From: Ciona savignyi | Taxonomy: Eukaryota; Chordata; Ascidiacea; Phlebobranchia; Cionidae | DNA: 64,000 nt | Assembly: GCA_000149265.1 (NCBI GenBank) | Contig: CH002980.1 | Span: forward strand, 1,757,699 to 1,821,698 | Reading direction: 5' to 3' | In this document: positions 1-12,743 of the stretch, piece by piece | Layout of the letters: the number at the start of each line of letters is the position of its first letter | Numbering within the stretch: the stretch's first letter is position 1 | Program-made: the position numbers and the translations under genes | The notes under the pieces: model-generated | Databases searched by the model: none | Seen by the model: only the letters and a program-made list of their open reading frames with translations | Told to the model about the DNA's origin: nothing

Positions 1-2126
1 GGTCACACCCACAGCCATAACTGCCATCTGATAATGCTTGGTTCCAATCCGAACAACCCCTTGTTGCACCACAGCATTCCAGCTTAAATTGAAATAAAAT
101 TATTAACAATCAACGCACCAACAAGGTTGGTAAGGAAAACAAAAAAAGTAATTTCTATTTCGTCGGTTGAAAAATATCGCATATAGATATAGGTTGTACG
201 AAAACAGTCTCTAATGTTTGTATTTTCTATAGCACGCTGATGTATAATATTAGTAGTTTGAGCATCAATCTATATATATTTAATTTTCCCCGGTTGCACC
301 TGTTTCCCATTAACTTTACTATTTTATATCTATATATCAAAATGTTGAAGTTAAATTTCTTTGTAAAAATTAGCCTTGGACGTAGAGCTACATAAGAATA
401 TTTTGATTTCTTAACCTTATTGTTAAAAAACGAAAAAACATAACCAAGAAATAATTTATATACGCACATTTTGTTCCGTTCCTATGTATTTTTCACCGTC
501 GTCCGCCTTGTTTAATTTGCCATCCGATTTCATTGTGTCGTTAATCAGCTCATTCACCTTTAAAATAAAACTGCTCAGATCTATTTTCGGTTGTCATGAA
601 AAGTCATTAGGTGAATTAATGTTAAATTAATATTATGCTTTTATTTTAGATATAAGTAAAGTAACAGTATCGGTTATGTATTAATTATGTGTTAACATTT
701 TAATCCTATGATGGATTTCGTATCTTATTAATCTTCGTAATGTATATTATTTTAAAATGCGTATAGGATGGGATAGGATATTCATGTTTATCCCGGTGAA
801 TTGAAAAACAAAGGGGGTTAACGCACAGTCAGTCATCAGATCACCTCGCGCCCACTTTCGGTTTACCGAAGCTATTGCAGTGTGTTGTGGTATTTTATTG
901 AATAAAAAAATAGTAATAAATATATTTAAGACTGGAATAAATGATAAAATGACCGTTTCATTAATAAGTGACAACAGGAAACTATATTTAGTGTTCAGAC
1001 TACTTACCGAATCATAGCTTACAAAAGCCCAAATACCGATCGCCATTTCCAATGCAAATATGACGAAGAGAAATCCAAAGTACTGAATAGAAAATAATAA
1101 AGAATTTTAATACAGTACTAGTCAGTATAGACTAATAACCGTGTGCCTGAATGGCTAACGCGACCGATACATATACCAATTCTATACATAAACGCTCTTG
1201 GAAACCAAGCTCGGTAAAAAAGTAGTAATAGGATAATTATAAGAATGTGCTTACAGTGCCCAACATGCACGTGCTTTCCTTCATTGCACCACAGCAGCCA
1301 AGGAAGCCAACAATAAACATGATGGAACCGGCCACAACAAGAACTATGGCTCCTGCAATAAAAATGTTTAGTATTTTGGAACAGTCCAAATTGGCCATTA
1401 TGGACCAATTTAAATTAAATACTTATATTTCATGGTAAATTAAAAGAAACAATATCGCACAGGCCATCTTTCAGTTATACACCATCGGGTTACCAAAGAT
1501 ATTCAGTGTATTGTATATGATGGATACGTTTCTACTGTTGTACTATATTTATGGCAAAAAAAAAACAAAGCTCGGAAACTAATTTTAAATTAGTGGTGCA
1601 CGGTTGAATTGCGGAATGAATGGAAACTGTGAATCATTCAGGGGAAAGGGAGAAGGAGGGAAACTGCACACTAAAATAAGGATTATTGAATTAGAGTTAG
1701 TTTTTAACATGGGATTGGGGTTAGTTCTGGGGTTGACATTTAGTGTTTAGGACAGGGTTAGAATTAGTTTTCATAGTTTTAGTGAGCAGTTTTTATCCTT
1801 TTCACTTTCTCTCCTTTTAGTGTTTCGAACTTCGAGACAGCGATTATTGTAAATCGTTAAGCAATATATTTCATCTTAAACGAGTAAAAGGACAACAACA
1901 AACAAATTATCTTACCAGCTTCGTAAATCTGCAAGCCTGCCAAATCGACGGATTCTTGTATTTTGGGGTCTACAAGCAGCCATATACCAACTCCAAGCGT
2001 ACCAGCTCCTGCAAGCTGTAAAATGTCCGGTTAGTTCCATTGCATTGCTGACGATCGAACATGACTTACCCAGAAAACGACGTTAAAAACAATAAGTAAA
2101 ATCTTCGCTAAGGCGTAAAGACACAT
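1..2126 (-). CDS. Tetraspanin family protein (gene 1, 3' end outside window)
   Basis: Four-pass membrane organiser protein of the tetraspanin family. Coding exons read right to left: 2070-2126, 1916-2015, 1255-1352, 1008-1082, 468-557, 1-82 (continues left of the window). All borders are GT-AG and the phase is kept throughout. The start is the ATG at 2126, giving MCLYALAKILL and TM1. Exon 2 completes TM1 (LAGAGTLGVGIWLL) and the small loop. Exon 3 encodes TM2 with the GFLGCCGAMKES turn. Exon 4 (75 nt, a typical tetraspanin exon) is TM3 (EMAIGIWAFVSYD). Exons 5 and 6 start the large extracellular loop, with the family signature ECCG and then GCSDW and GCGC. TM4 and the C-terminus are not visible. 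Family identity is certain; the subfamily is not assigned. It lies downstream of, and in the same orientation as, a second tetraspanin, and the two look like tandem duplicates. Confidence 0.93.
768..900 (-). repeat. tRNA-derived SINE, family A (3' fragment)
   Basis: Only the tail and core are kept: GGATGGGATAGGATATTCATG, then ATCAGATCACCTCGCG and GCTATTGCAGTGTGTTG. In the intron of tetraspanin gene 1. Confidence 0.7.
1135..1226 (+). repeat. tRNA-like SINE, family B
   Basis: CGTGTGCCTGAATGGCTAAC resembles the D-arm/box A region of a Ser/Leu-type tRNA. GGAAACCAAGCTCGGT at the other end is the box B side. The copy is diverged and intronic in tetraspanin gene 1. Confidence 0.6.
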
Positions 2127-5035
2127 TTTGTACCCTTTAAAAATAACACGTTTCTAAATATCTGTAATCTAAACTGTGGAAGTGTTAGAGCTTCGACATA
2201 ACTGGAGATTTTATATCTCCTAACAAGCTGATCAGTTTCATGTCGACAACAGTTCACTTGAATTATATTTAAAGAACATTATCGAATATATTGTAAAGTG
2301 TTCAATCAATGAAGAACACGGCAATGTTCAGAGACATTTATAAACTATCTTTGTATTTTTTTCTATCGTTCTACCACGCAGGTTACGTTTTTTGACGTCT
2401 AAAACGTAGAGCTTTGCAACCCAAATGATCCTAAGCCTCGCCCTTCCGTTCTATTAATCGTATCTAGGAAACAAAAAAACTAAAAGGTTAACCATTAACA
2501 GTTGTGTGTTTACAAGGTACACCTCCCATCGACAGGTCTGTTTTATTGAGATAAATGGGTCTCATCGTGTTTAGTGTGTGTTAACATGCCCCCTTCTTTT
2601 TTTTAGTGTGTGTTAACATGCCCCATATATCTTGCATGGTAAATGGAAAGTAGTCGGCTTTGGTAGGAATAGATAACATCAACGAACAACCTTGTTTTAC
2701 ATCAAAAAACGGTTCATAATTTACTTCTCAAACACTCGGAAAAAAACTCGAAAACCGCCAACCCGTAATTGTAATCGTATGTTAAGGTTTTAACAAGAAT
2801 TAATAAAAATTAAGGTTTTTAAAAATATCTCTTAATATTGGATACATAGATTACCGTCTCGTTTCCAGGTTTTTTCGTGTGGGTCGATAATAAAAACCAG
2901 TTATCGACTGAATCAACATCACGGGACAGTAAACAAGACAATATCAAAATAGAATTTTGATCATAAACCAAGCCGTAAACGTCATGCGTACGGTCACATG
3001 AAATGGGCGTGTCACGTTACTTTAGGGCAGTATTTACGATCGCTTGAAAATGGTAAAGACCTCATCGGCCCTTCACCGGCGGATATCACGTATAAAAGAT
3101 AAAACATAAACTATGGAGAAACGTTTAACTTGTTAAAATCTAAAAAATAATGAATTCAAAAACTTTTGCTTAACACGAAGGTTGTTAAAAACTTATTGTC
3201 AGAAGCTTCAAATAACTCAAATAAACATCCAACGTGATGGTCATCTACCTTTTGCTATTCCTTTTGTTTAAATGCAATACCATTATCGTTTTGTTTCGTA
3301 TTGGGTAATGATAATGACATAAGTAAACAATATAATGCCAATATTGTTTGATACCAGGGCGTTGCTATTTGACTTAATCATTTGTCAAATGCGTCAACCG
3401 CCAAAGGTTTGTTAAGTGAGAGATACAAAAATGTGCTTAACGCATTAAAGCCACCGTTTAACTGAAAGTGTGGGAATTTGTTCATTAAACCCCCCACACA
3501 ATTTGTATATAATATATGTATTAAATCATGGAATTAAATGACCAAGCAGTCCACCTCTTTGCTAGCTTTACTTCGAAATTTACAATAAAACCAGGATTAC
3601 CAATTGTAATGATAAGCGTCCTCGTCAGCTCATATGTTCACCTTCTGGCTTGCTGTTCAGAAAAGTTTACAAAAGAACTCAAACTATTATACAAACAGCA
3701 AACAAAACCAATGTAACCATAAAGTGCAAAAGTGAAGTGCCAATGTCTTTACATGTCCTTAATTTCGTTTGGTATTAAGTTCAACTTTCATTTTGAATGT
3801 GAGGGTTAATTGGGACCATGCTCTGCATTACGTGTCTACAACGCTGTTAAGAAGACTTTGGATTATTAATTAAAATCAAGTTTACTCTAAACCTTTCAAT
3901 ATTAATGTGCAAAGATATACCTTGCTAAATTGATCAAACTAAAGTATGTTTTCCGGCCATGCAACAGAGCTACTGGGTCTTTACATTGGAATAATTTAAA
4001 TCTATGTCATTTTGAGAGGTATGGGTAAATCGTTTAGAAAACTACCATACAAGTTAGGCAGCATTTTAGCGACCTATATCAAGTGTTGGGTTAGGAAACC
4101 GACACAGCGTAATCAACTGTGTTTGTTATGTACCTTTGCCGTCATCTACGTAGATATTTAAATTGAAGTAGTTTTTCTTATACACAACCAACGCACGTAC
4201 CTACGTGGGGTAGTGCAGCCACTCTAATAAGTCTCGTGACGGTTTCACATTCAAGATGTTAATAAGTAACGAATGATTATAGAGTCAAATATTTATTTAA
4301 GATAGGATGTCGTCAACAAATTTCTCTTCAAATATTTTTTGTGGGATAGTCTGAAATATATTGGTATAACACACTTCTCTTTCTTTACAGACCAAAACAG
4401 ATTGTAAGTGTTATAAACTCTCTACCATCCTTTAATTACGTCACATGAGATGTCACGTACACTCTTGCTTGCCATGTCACGCACCCGGGTATGCGGTACA
4501 TAGGATTATAACGCATCACTAATGTATGCTTACGTACGTTTAAACCCGCCGTATATACATTATAGAATTGTATTGCATATAAACTACGTTGGTACTTAGA
4601 AAGGTGTCTCTTTTTAACTTCCGATATAAGCGAAGGAAATATGTAACAAACGATTAAACATTTGTTTTTCCCAGTAAATTATAGGTTATTCATTTTGTTA
4701 ACTTATTACAAAACTTTTATTAAAATGATACATTGCTTTTAGTCACACACCTTAAAGTTTTAAACGTTTAATCTTTCATTTTACACAGAAATAAACTGCT
4801 CCAATATAAAAAAAAAATTTCTCAAACAAGAGTAGATTAAAAAATTATTTCAAGACAAGTCCATCAAATTAATTTTAGTTTCGACATTTAGAAAATTAAA
4901 ACTACGCGTGGTTGACTATGAACATCAATTACAAAATCTAAGGCACATGGGAATGCAACTGTATATTATGTACAGCAGGTTATGTGTAACATAAATAGTT
5001 TGTGCCGAATATGATGGTTGCTGAATGTTGGTGAA
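2127..5035. other. Intergenic DNA between the two tetraspanin genes
   Basis: No coding exon is supported here apart from the last exon of tetraspanin gene 2, which ends at 5036. The stretch should hold the promoter of gene 1 (right of 2127) and the 3' UTR of gene 2 (left of 5036; a minus-strand AATAAA lies at about 4716-4721). A 27-bp sequence around TTAGTGTGTGTTAACATGCC is present twice at about 2572-2625. A plus-strand open frame at 3528-3716 has no recognisable protein features. Confidence 0.5.
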
Positions 5036-6362
5036 TCAATAGCTTTCGTAGGCTGTCTTATCGGATCTGCACACGATCAAGGAAAATATCATTCCAAAAA
5101 TCTGCAAGGAAATAAATTAATATGTTGGCAAATTATCTATCGTTCGCATAATCAAGCACCATTATTTGAGAATTTGATAGGCCTTATAATCGTTTTTTCT
5201 AATAATTGTTTTATTCAATAATCGGTTTTCAAATTTCTCTTCAATCATTTCCTTATGACAGCAGGCCAATGACCTGTATATTTTACCGTCTTTTATACTG
5301 TTGGATTCAAACTATTAAATCGGATGGGAGAAGGGCACGAATTACTTACTAATCACTACCCACGCAATTCCCCGCCACACCCGCCCGTACACGTCTATAC
5401 ATTAAACATATGGCCAGACCATGTCAATATACTAAATACTTAAATATTGAATAAAATTTACTGCTGAACAGTATTTCGTTGGGGTTCATGAATTTTTTGA
5501 TGTGCTTTCCTTTATAAAAGCAGGACATTACGAAAACATGCGGTTTTAAGACGTTGTCCGTCTATAACAAAAATCCTTTAAATCAGATTCCCCGCCCCAT
5601 GCATTAGAGTACAAGTACATGCCCTACCGAAATCAAGCATCTTACCTCGGCCAATCCTATGCCTAGCCCGATCCCAGCTATCAAGTAGATATTGTCGTTA
5701 ATGAACTTGACAATCGCATCGTAACAATCCTGAAACAATGTGGTATAATATCATAACAGTGTGGATTTATAACAAATTCGTTGCAGAAGATCAAAATAAA
5801 TTGTTTTTCGCAACAAATTGTTCATCAATACGTGCGTTTGCGTAAGTGCGCGCGCATACGTATATTTGTTTCCACCCACAAACTAATTACAGGTTAAAAT
5901 CAAAAGTTGTGCTAGCACGAGCATGAGCGTTGTATACATACCGGCGCAATGTTGAGTTGCAACGTAAACTCCCTCAGCAAACCAAGGTCTAGCCTGTGTA
6001 TACTTCTAGTAATATTTAACCTGATTTTCGAACTTCTTTATTTGTGTTAGTAATAAATTAAAACGAGTACATTTATCAGACTGGGCTTTAATTCCAATAT
6101 AACCAAATCCTTAACAACAGGGAATATTTTAATATGCAGGATGAATTTTACCTTCGAAAAAACTATTGTCCCTAATTTAAACTATTCTTTACCGGGCGGT
6201 TTCGAACCAGGGATAGCCTAGCCATAAAACCTTTTTATATATCAGTCACGTTTAACATTCGACCACACGCACAAGAAGGATAATAAAAAAAACTTTATTT
6301 TTACAAAGTCAAGTTTTGAATTCATATAATGTGCTCTTCAATAGGACTGCTTTCGTGTGAAG

Positions 6363-6405
<43 letters not shown>

Positions 6406-9400
6406 TGCCTTAACCATTCGGCCCACTGCCGTACATTACATATTTTTTACCGCCCCAAGCTTTGAACCCATGATGGGATTGACATTAGGACCGTTATTTT
6501 GTATAGAAATCGGTATAATATCGATCACATTACTTATTCGGCCACACGACCGTACATAACATATAAAATAATAAGGTAAAGAGTTACCTGTGTGTAAATA
6601 GCGCCACCTGGCGTGTCTGCATTTGTACAATTTCCGCCAGTAGGTTGTACCGCGCATATTGAGCTGTTGGTGACAATCGGAGTGCAAGAGCATCCAGTCG
6701 TGTTACCATTCACCCAGTCCGTGCAACCGTTCACCAAGCCACAGCATTTGAACTGTAACAGTTTACAAACAAATTATTTGGACTATAACAACTTAAAGTA
6801 TTTGCTTCCTAAAAGAACATTAGGAAGTGTTAATAGATCATTTCAATTAGAACATTAAGGACATTCCCGTATAGACAATGTTTGGTGTTGTACACTAATT
6901 CTTAAGCTAACCATTCGATGCCCCATCGTCAATTCGTTATAATGTAAATAGTTGTCCGAACCCTATATTGCCTTTATTGAGCTCACCAGACAAGACGAAA
7001 AAATTCTGCTCGACCAGACAAGACGAAAGGTACCCTACTATCTTTGGTGTGTCAATGAAGATGTGATTTTTGAATATTTAAGGGGGATTCTCCAATTTTG
7101 GTACGGTTTGAAGCAGCATATGTCACAGCAGATTCCGAGTGACAATTTATTCATTGCGGCAATTTGCATTATAGAGACAATAAACTTATTTGATTAAACG
7201 TCATCTCTTTGGACACACCAAGAGCAAAGGACCATTCTTCAGGCAAAGGGACCATTCAATAACAATGGTTTATCGTGAACATCTTAACCACCAAACATAT
7301 AAAGAACATATCCAAACAAACAGCACCGATTAAACTTACGCTTTTCTGCACAGCTACCACTGTGTTCGCATAAGCATCGTTTGTATTGTAATCTAGTGGT
7401 AAGGTTTTACTCAATCCGTTTAAGATTTCCGTTTCGATCTGAAAAGTTAAAATGTTACATGTCCCTTCGAAAATGGTGGTACTACCTTGAACTACAATAC
7501 GGCGAAATTTATATAGCGCAGATATTAAAACAAAACCAAATAATCGTAAAAACCTGTTTTGGGTGTTTTTGAAAGGAATGCCACATACATAATATATTAA
7601 GAATACTAACTATAGACAATTTCGACGCTGAATAGTTTAGTAATGTACTAATGGTACATACGTGTACAAATAATGATTCAACGCCCCAATTGTTAAGGAC
7701 AATGCCGGGCGTTCACCGATAGTTAAGCTAACATGGGTGTTAACTCTGTTGTGCTCTCGCCGGGGATAGAATGTGACTAATGTTACTAAAAACGCGCGAT
7801 TTGACTCAAAAGGAAAAGATACGAGTGGACAGAACGATTTAGAAACTCGTGTTATGTATATACTTTGTGAATAATGGAATATTGCAATATTATCGAATCA
7901 CTGGAATGATTAATACCGATGTTTTGTACGTATTCTGTATACGGGTCGCGCATATTAACCGACACAGGTGAAAAAACAGACTTATTTGTATATATACCAA
8001 CTTACCGACGATTGCGACACCAGTGCCCATATTCCAATCCCGACTTGAGTCAGAAATATCAACAGAAGACATGTGAAATACTGCAATACAATGAATAATA
8101 AGCCATTAATATTTTAGCCCGGGGAATGAGAATACGCAAGGGTTTTTAGTATCTCATTCCACTTCGTGCTAAACATCTGTTTGAGTTTTAGATGTTTTAC
8201 AGGTATATTGCAAATGCTTTTCAAGTCTAGTCTTTTTATATGGTTTCTATCATTTTTTTTCTACAGCGTTGTGGAAATTGTGATAAAAAACTAATGGTTT
8301 TCACTAAAGTAAAATTTCCATTTAATGAATACAAATATCCGAGTGGAATCAATTCAAAGAATTATAAAAAAACTTCTGTCACATTCCAGGTATTATTAAA
8401 CTAGAATCCTATCCCATTTCGAGTAAAGTCAGGTACACGCGAGAATAACATATCTATCCTGAACCGCTTTGAAACTTACAGTTCCAAGGAGACACTTGTT
8501 TTCCTTGATTGCTCCGCAACAACCAAAGAAACCGACAACGAACATGATGCAACCCACGGCGATAAGAACATAGCAACCTGTGTAGTTATTGTGGTTAAAT
8601 GGTGTGTAAGAGTACCACGTGCATTATAAGACTTCTGCTAAATAGTGGTTAGAAGTTGTGTAAATATACAATATGCAACATACAGGTTGTGATAAATAAT
8701 GTTTGTAAAAGTGTAATATTAACTACACATATTGCCCTATAGAAAATCCCGCTTTTCAAAGAATTTCCTAAAAGTAGGAATAGGCTGTAACCGTGATCCA
8801 TAAATATTATCCGAAATCGGCTCATTAAAGTTTATAGTCGTAGACTATTTGTATACCTGCATAGTAAAACTGGATACCAGCCACCTGCACTACCGCTTGT
8901 ACGTTGTTTGCCACGAGAAGATAGATTCCAATGCCCAGTACAGCACCACCAGCAATCTGCACAGTCACATTAAATGGAATAAATGTGCACGAAATATAAA
9001 TGACACAAACGTAACTGATGAATAGTGTTAATTACAAACAGGTGCTGTTGTACAATATCAGCTGTGTGACTGAAATATACTTTTAAAGTGAACTTTTTGG
9101 CAGAGAGTGGTAAGTGTAGTAAAAGTGTAGTAAACTTGGGAGCATAAAGCAAACCAATTGATTTAAAACGCAGCTCTAATTTTCATATTATTACGCATTA
9201 ACCAGTCTGCGACCGAAACCAATGCCTAGCCCTAATTCATGTAACGTGAACATACTGACAGGACTAACATGAATTAGCCTAAGTCCTTGTATTCAACAAG
9301 GATTACGGAAAACCATTATTAATCTACCGCTTCCCCCATAAGTTACAATTTGTATGATAGGATAGTACATACGAATATGTACGTTTTATTCCCATGAATA

Positions 9401-9961
9401 GGAAAACGCATGGGAAGTTATAACACAGGCAACCGTCAGATGCCCTCGCGTCCACCGTAGCATTTGTCGGCGTTATTGCCATGTGTTGTATATATTGAAA
9501 ACTTTTATTCAGTATGAGTACAACCCAACAATCCGCTAGGTTAAACGAATTTCCGATTTGCCCATGTACACAACTGTCAGCTTAGCAAACAGGTCTTTCG
9601 ACTGAGGCTAAACACTAATCCACCAAGCTGTTTGAATGGAAGAATAGTAGGAAATCCGTGCATCGATGCGAAAGTAATCAATCAATTACGTTTATTGTGC
9701 ACATTACTAAAAGGTAGAAAAAAGGGAAATGCGCAATAAACGGTTGTAACAAACCGCAACGTTTAACACCAAACTTAAACTTGTTTTGTTACAGTTTCTT
9801 AAACATCTATTAGTTATTGTGGCACCATAGAGACAGTTATTACGTCATGGCTATTAAAACTACAGGTTTATTAGACCAAGTATGATACTAAAACAACTTA
9901 CCCAAAACAGAATGTTGAACAGAAACAGAAGGTACTTCACACATCCAGTGCAGCAACCCAT
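5036..9961 (-). CDS. Tetraspanin family protein (gene 2, complete, 248 aa)
   Basis: Complete tetraspanin. Coding exons right to left: 9902-9961, 8857-8956, 8480-8577, 8006-8080, 7340-7438, 6588-6752, 5646-5729, 5036-5101. They total 747 nt (248 residues plus stop), a usual tetraspanin length. The start is the ATG at 9961 (MGCCTGCVKYLLFLFN), with N-terminal cysteines suited to palmitoylation. TM1, TM2 (ending GFFGCCGAIKEN), TM3 (VGIGIWALVS) and TM4 (YLIAGIGLGIGLAE, then IFGMIFSLIVC) are visible. The large loop has the CCG signature and eight cysteines in all, plus sequons such as NTT, NSS and NCT. The last exon is only 22 codons and ends AYESY-stop. Exons 2, 3 and 4 match gene 1 in size (100, 98 and 75 nt). 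The precise subfamily is not assigned. Role by family knowledge: assembly of membrane microdomains with integrins and other partners. Confidence 0.95.
6190..6560 (-). repeat. Cluster of tRNA-like SINE family B copies with (TA)n
   Basis: Three minus-oriented partial copies in a row in the intron between tetraspanin gene 2 exons 6588-6752 and 5646-5729. TTTCGAACCAGGGATAGCC starts the first and CCATTCGGCCCACTGCCGTA ends the second. The third is about 6443-6555 (AGCTTTGAACCCATGATGGG to ATTCGGCCACACGACCGTA). A pure TA run at 6366-6401 lies inside the second copy. Confidence 0.7.
9380..9640 (-). repeat. tRNA-derived SINE, family A (diverged)
   Basis: Minus-oriented copy in tetraspanin gene 2 intron 1: TTATTCCCATGAATAGG, CAACCGTCAGATGCCC, GTTATTGCCATGTGTTGT, and a decayed head to about 9640. 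Confidence 0.65.
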
Positions 9962-12138
9962 TTTATTTAGATTAGAATGGTTCTTGGCTTATAGATAACC
10001 TTCTGTTTTATGAACTATGTAATGGAAATTGTATTAGAAAGCACAGTAACAAATAACTAACAGACAAACCTCCTAGTACGTTAATACATGCTCAAACCTC
10101 GGATCAACAAACCCACACTAACACCCGAAAATTACAACGAAATGTATACAGTGAAGCAGTGTCGTAAAAGCTAATGACCATAGGTAAACGCGTTTCACGG
10201 TAAATTTCTAATAATTGCAGGTCACTGCAATCACACACCAAGAGGACGTGAAAACGTCGCCCATCAAAGCAATAAACAAACACTTTGGCAAAATCATTTC
10301 GACTGCACTGACTATTTCACAGCAATTCAACCTTGTTCTATATATCAGACTTCAGATAAAGTGGAAAGTAATAACTGCGTCTTCGCATAAGAAAAGATGT
10401 TTGCTCGGTAAACGTTCAAGTAATCGCAGCAGATTAAACAAGTAAACTGGAGAGGAGAGAGAGCTATTGTTCGAGTGGTTATAGACGGCGGATACATAAA
10501 AGGATGTACATAATCATCTATAAAGCTTAAAAAGTAGGAAATTCATGATATCCTATTGTCTGAGCATGAAATATACAGCCAAAATAGTGCCTGTTATATT
10601 GAAACGCTTTTGAGATGCCCCTTTATTCCATATACTTAAATAAAAAGTATTATTTGCCTGTATTGTTATTTGCTCTTAGGCTTACTATCTCCAGAATCCA
10701 TTCCTTGTACTTCTTTACCTTTTTGATTTTGTGAACCGTAAAAGCTACTGCACTACTACAGTTGGCATTATAACTGACCTAAGTCGTATCCACGGGCTGT
10801 TTTTTATAGTCACAAATAGAGTTATAAGCCAGTCGCTTTCTATTTTATGGTTTAAGTGCGGATACGGTCCAAGTGTTCTGTACTAAACTTACATAGTAAT
10901 CACCGAGCTTTATACTGTTCAGCTGAAAAGTAATTAAGTTAATATGAAGCACATGACCTATGGCTTAGCTTTATCGCGTGTTGATTATGCATTGAATTTC
11001 CGTCTTATTTAATTCTAACATCACATGACAAATATAATATGTGACATATATTCAATGACATTCAACTCCACGAACAAAGTTAATAAACTGTACCACCAAG
11101 GCTACTGCAATATATAAACCAACACTATGGAAAAATAGGAAACAGAAAACAGGATACTGCATATAACCACAGTGTGGGAAAAGGACGTCGCTAGGCTAAG
11201 GCTAGGTACCATTGTCCGCATATATATAGTTCGCGTTATAGAAATAATTTCTATGCCACACCGAAAATGATGTGATACTCTTTTTCGTTATGGTACGTTA
11301 TTTAGTATTTTGTTGAGTATCAATGGGGGTCCCCACTCTCGGTACGGTTGGAAACGGCTTGGGTTTTGTTGTTTAGCTGTTATGTAGTTTTGTTAAAATT
11401 ATTTGGATGGACCTAAAACAAAGGTGTTTATTGAGTGCCAACTGGTGATTTGTTAACAAAAAATACCAATATACGTAGAAAATCTAAGCCGACAATCTAA
11501 TGTGAAATTCGAATTTCAGTTTTTCAAAAATAAGGGTAGTTTCTGACAGAGAGCTTTTTTTATATTAAGGCCACTGTACAATAAAAAAAATAGGAGAAAT
11601 ATGAAGTGGAAGTGTAGAACGCCGCCAACGTCTTAGATGACTGTTCATTTCAATTTCAACTTAAAACACCCTGGTGGTAGATATTGCTCAAGTAACTTCC
11701 GGCCGCTATCTGAAGCTGCAAGACTCAATCCTGGGTATATCTCGGACTCCATCTAGCGGCAGTACTTAAAATGGAATATTCCGGAATTTCCGGTGGTGAA
11801 ACAACAAAGAGCGTTATATAAGACGGGAAATCATCATATACTTTAGCGCATGGGATTTATCATATTTCCACGTATCCACAGCCGGGGTACCGGGTTTATT
11901 GTAGAATAGGGTAAATTCACTTTTTGATCAATCGATTAATCCACTTGGGTAAGATAACGTCCGCTTAGTGATTTTATAAATAAAACAACTGACCTACTGG
12001 CCATTAGGCCAGTGTCGCCCTAACAACCTCGGATAGACAAGAACAGAACTTAGCCTAAAGATAGCCCACACGTTTGTGTATGAACGTAAGTCAGCAAGAA
12101 CACAACATTTAATTAGGAAACTTGGTATATGGTATATA
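9962..12138. other. Intergenic region upstream of tetraspanin gene 2
   Basis: No exon with convincing protein similarity was found on either strand. The right end is downstream of the giant lectin gene; the left end should contain the tetraspanin gene 2 promoter. The open frame at 10215-10445 (plus) is low-complexity and has no domain features. Confidence 0.5.
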
Positions 12139-12144
12139 TTTATT
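12139..12144 (-). promoter_or_regulatory. Candidate polyadenylation signal of the giant lectin gene
   Basis: AATAAA on the minus strand about 600 bp downstream of the stop codon at 12744-12746. No canonical hexamer was seen closer to the stop, so a 3' UTR of about 0.6 kb is plausible. The position is seen in the sequence; its use is inferred. Confidence 0.4.
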
Positions 12145-12743
12145 TACACACAAACAATCGCATTTTTACATTAATACTGACCCTTGATCTTGAGGTTTAC
12201 ACAAATAAAACGAAATGCTGATTCGAAAATGTAAAATTCGGACAATCCTACATGTTTTTCCAGCAGTGATTGAAAGGCATTGGTGTGGGGCTTCATGTAC
12301 AGTAATCAAGTATAAATTAAAGAGAACGAAATAACAAAGTTGGAAAGCTAAAGGAGTGTAATGTGTAATAAAATTACCCTTAATGGAGTAGATTTGAATA
12401 TCGAACCATTCATACTTGAAAAAATCGAATCGGATTTTGTTTCTACTTAATTTAATTGGCAAAATGACATTTGAGGAATGTGCGATAGACAAGAAGGTTT
12501 AAGGAAACCGATTGTAAGTACGAATGATAAAAACAGCAAAATATTTGTAATTACTACTTATATACAAACGTTTCGCTTTTGGTTATAAGCATCATCAGTG
12601 CAAATTAAAACACATTGATGTTGTATATGTCACATGCTAAACATCTTCTAGTAACTCCGTAAGAAAGTAAATACGTTCTTACAATGGTTTTAAATTTTCT
12701 TCGCCTGCACTGGACACAAGTCGATGAGAAATTAAAACCAGTT

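Noticed and set aside
3528-3716. Plus-strand 62-residue open frame
   Set aside because: No recognisable motif, no splice context and no neighbours of the same strand; likely chance.
11690-11770. Possible short inverted repeat around CGGCCGCTATCTGAAG and CATCTAGCGGCAG
   Set aside because: The arms match over only about 8-9 bases and no flanking duplication is visible.
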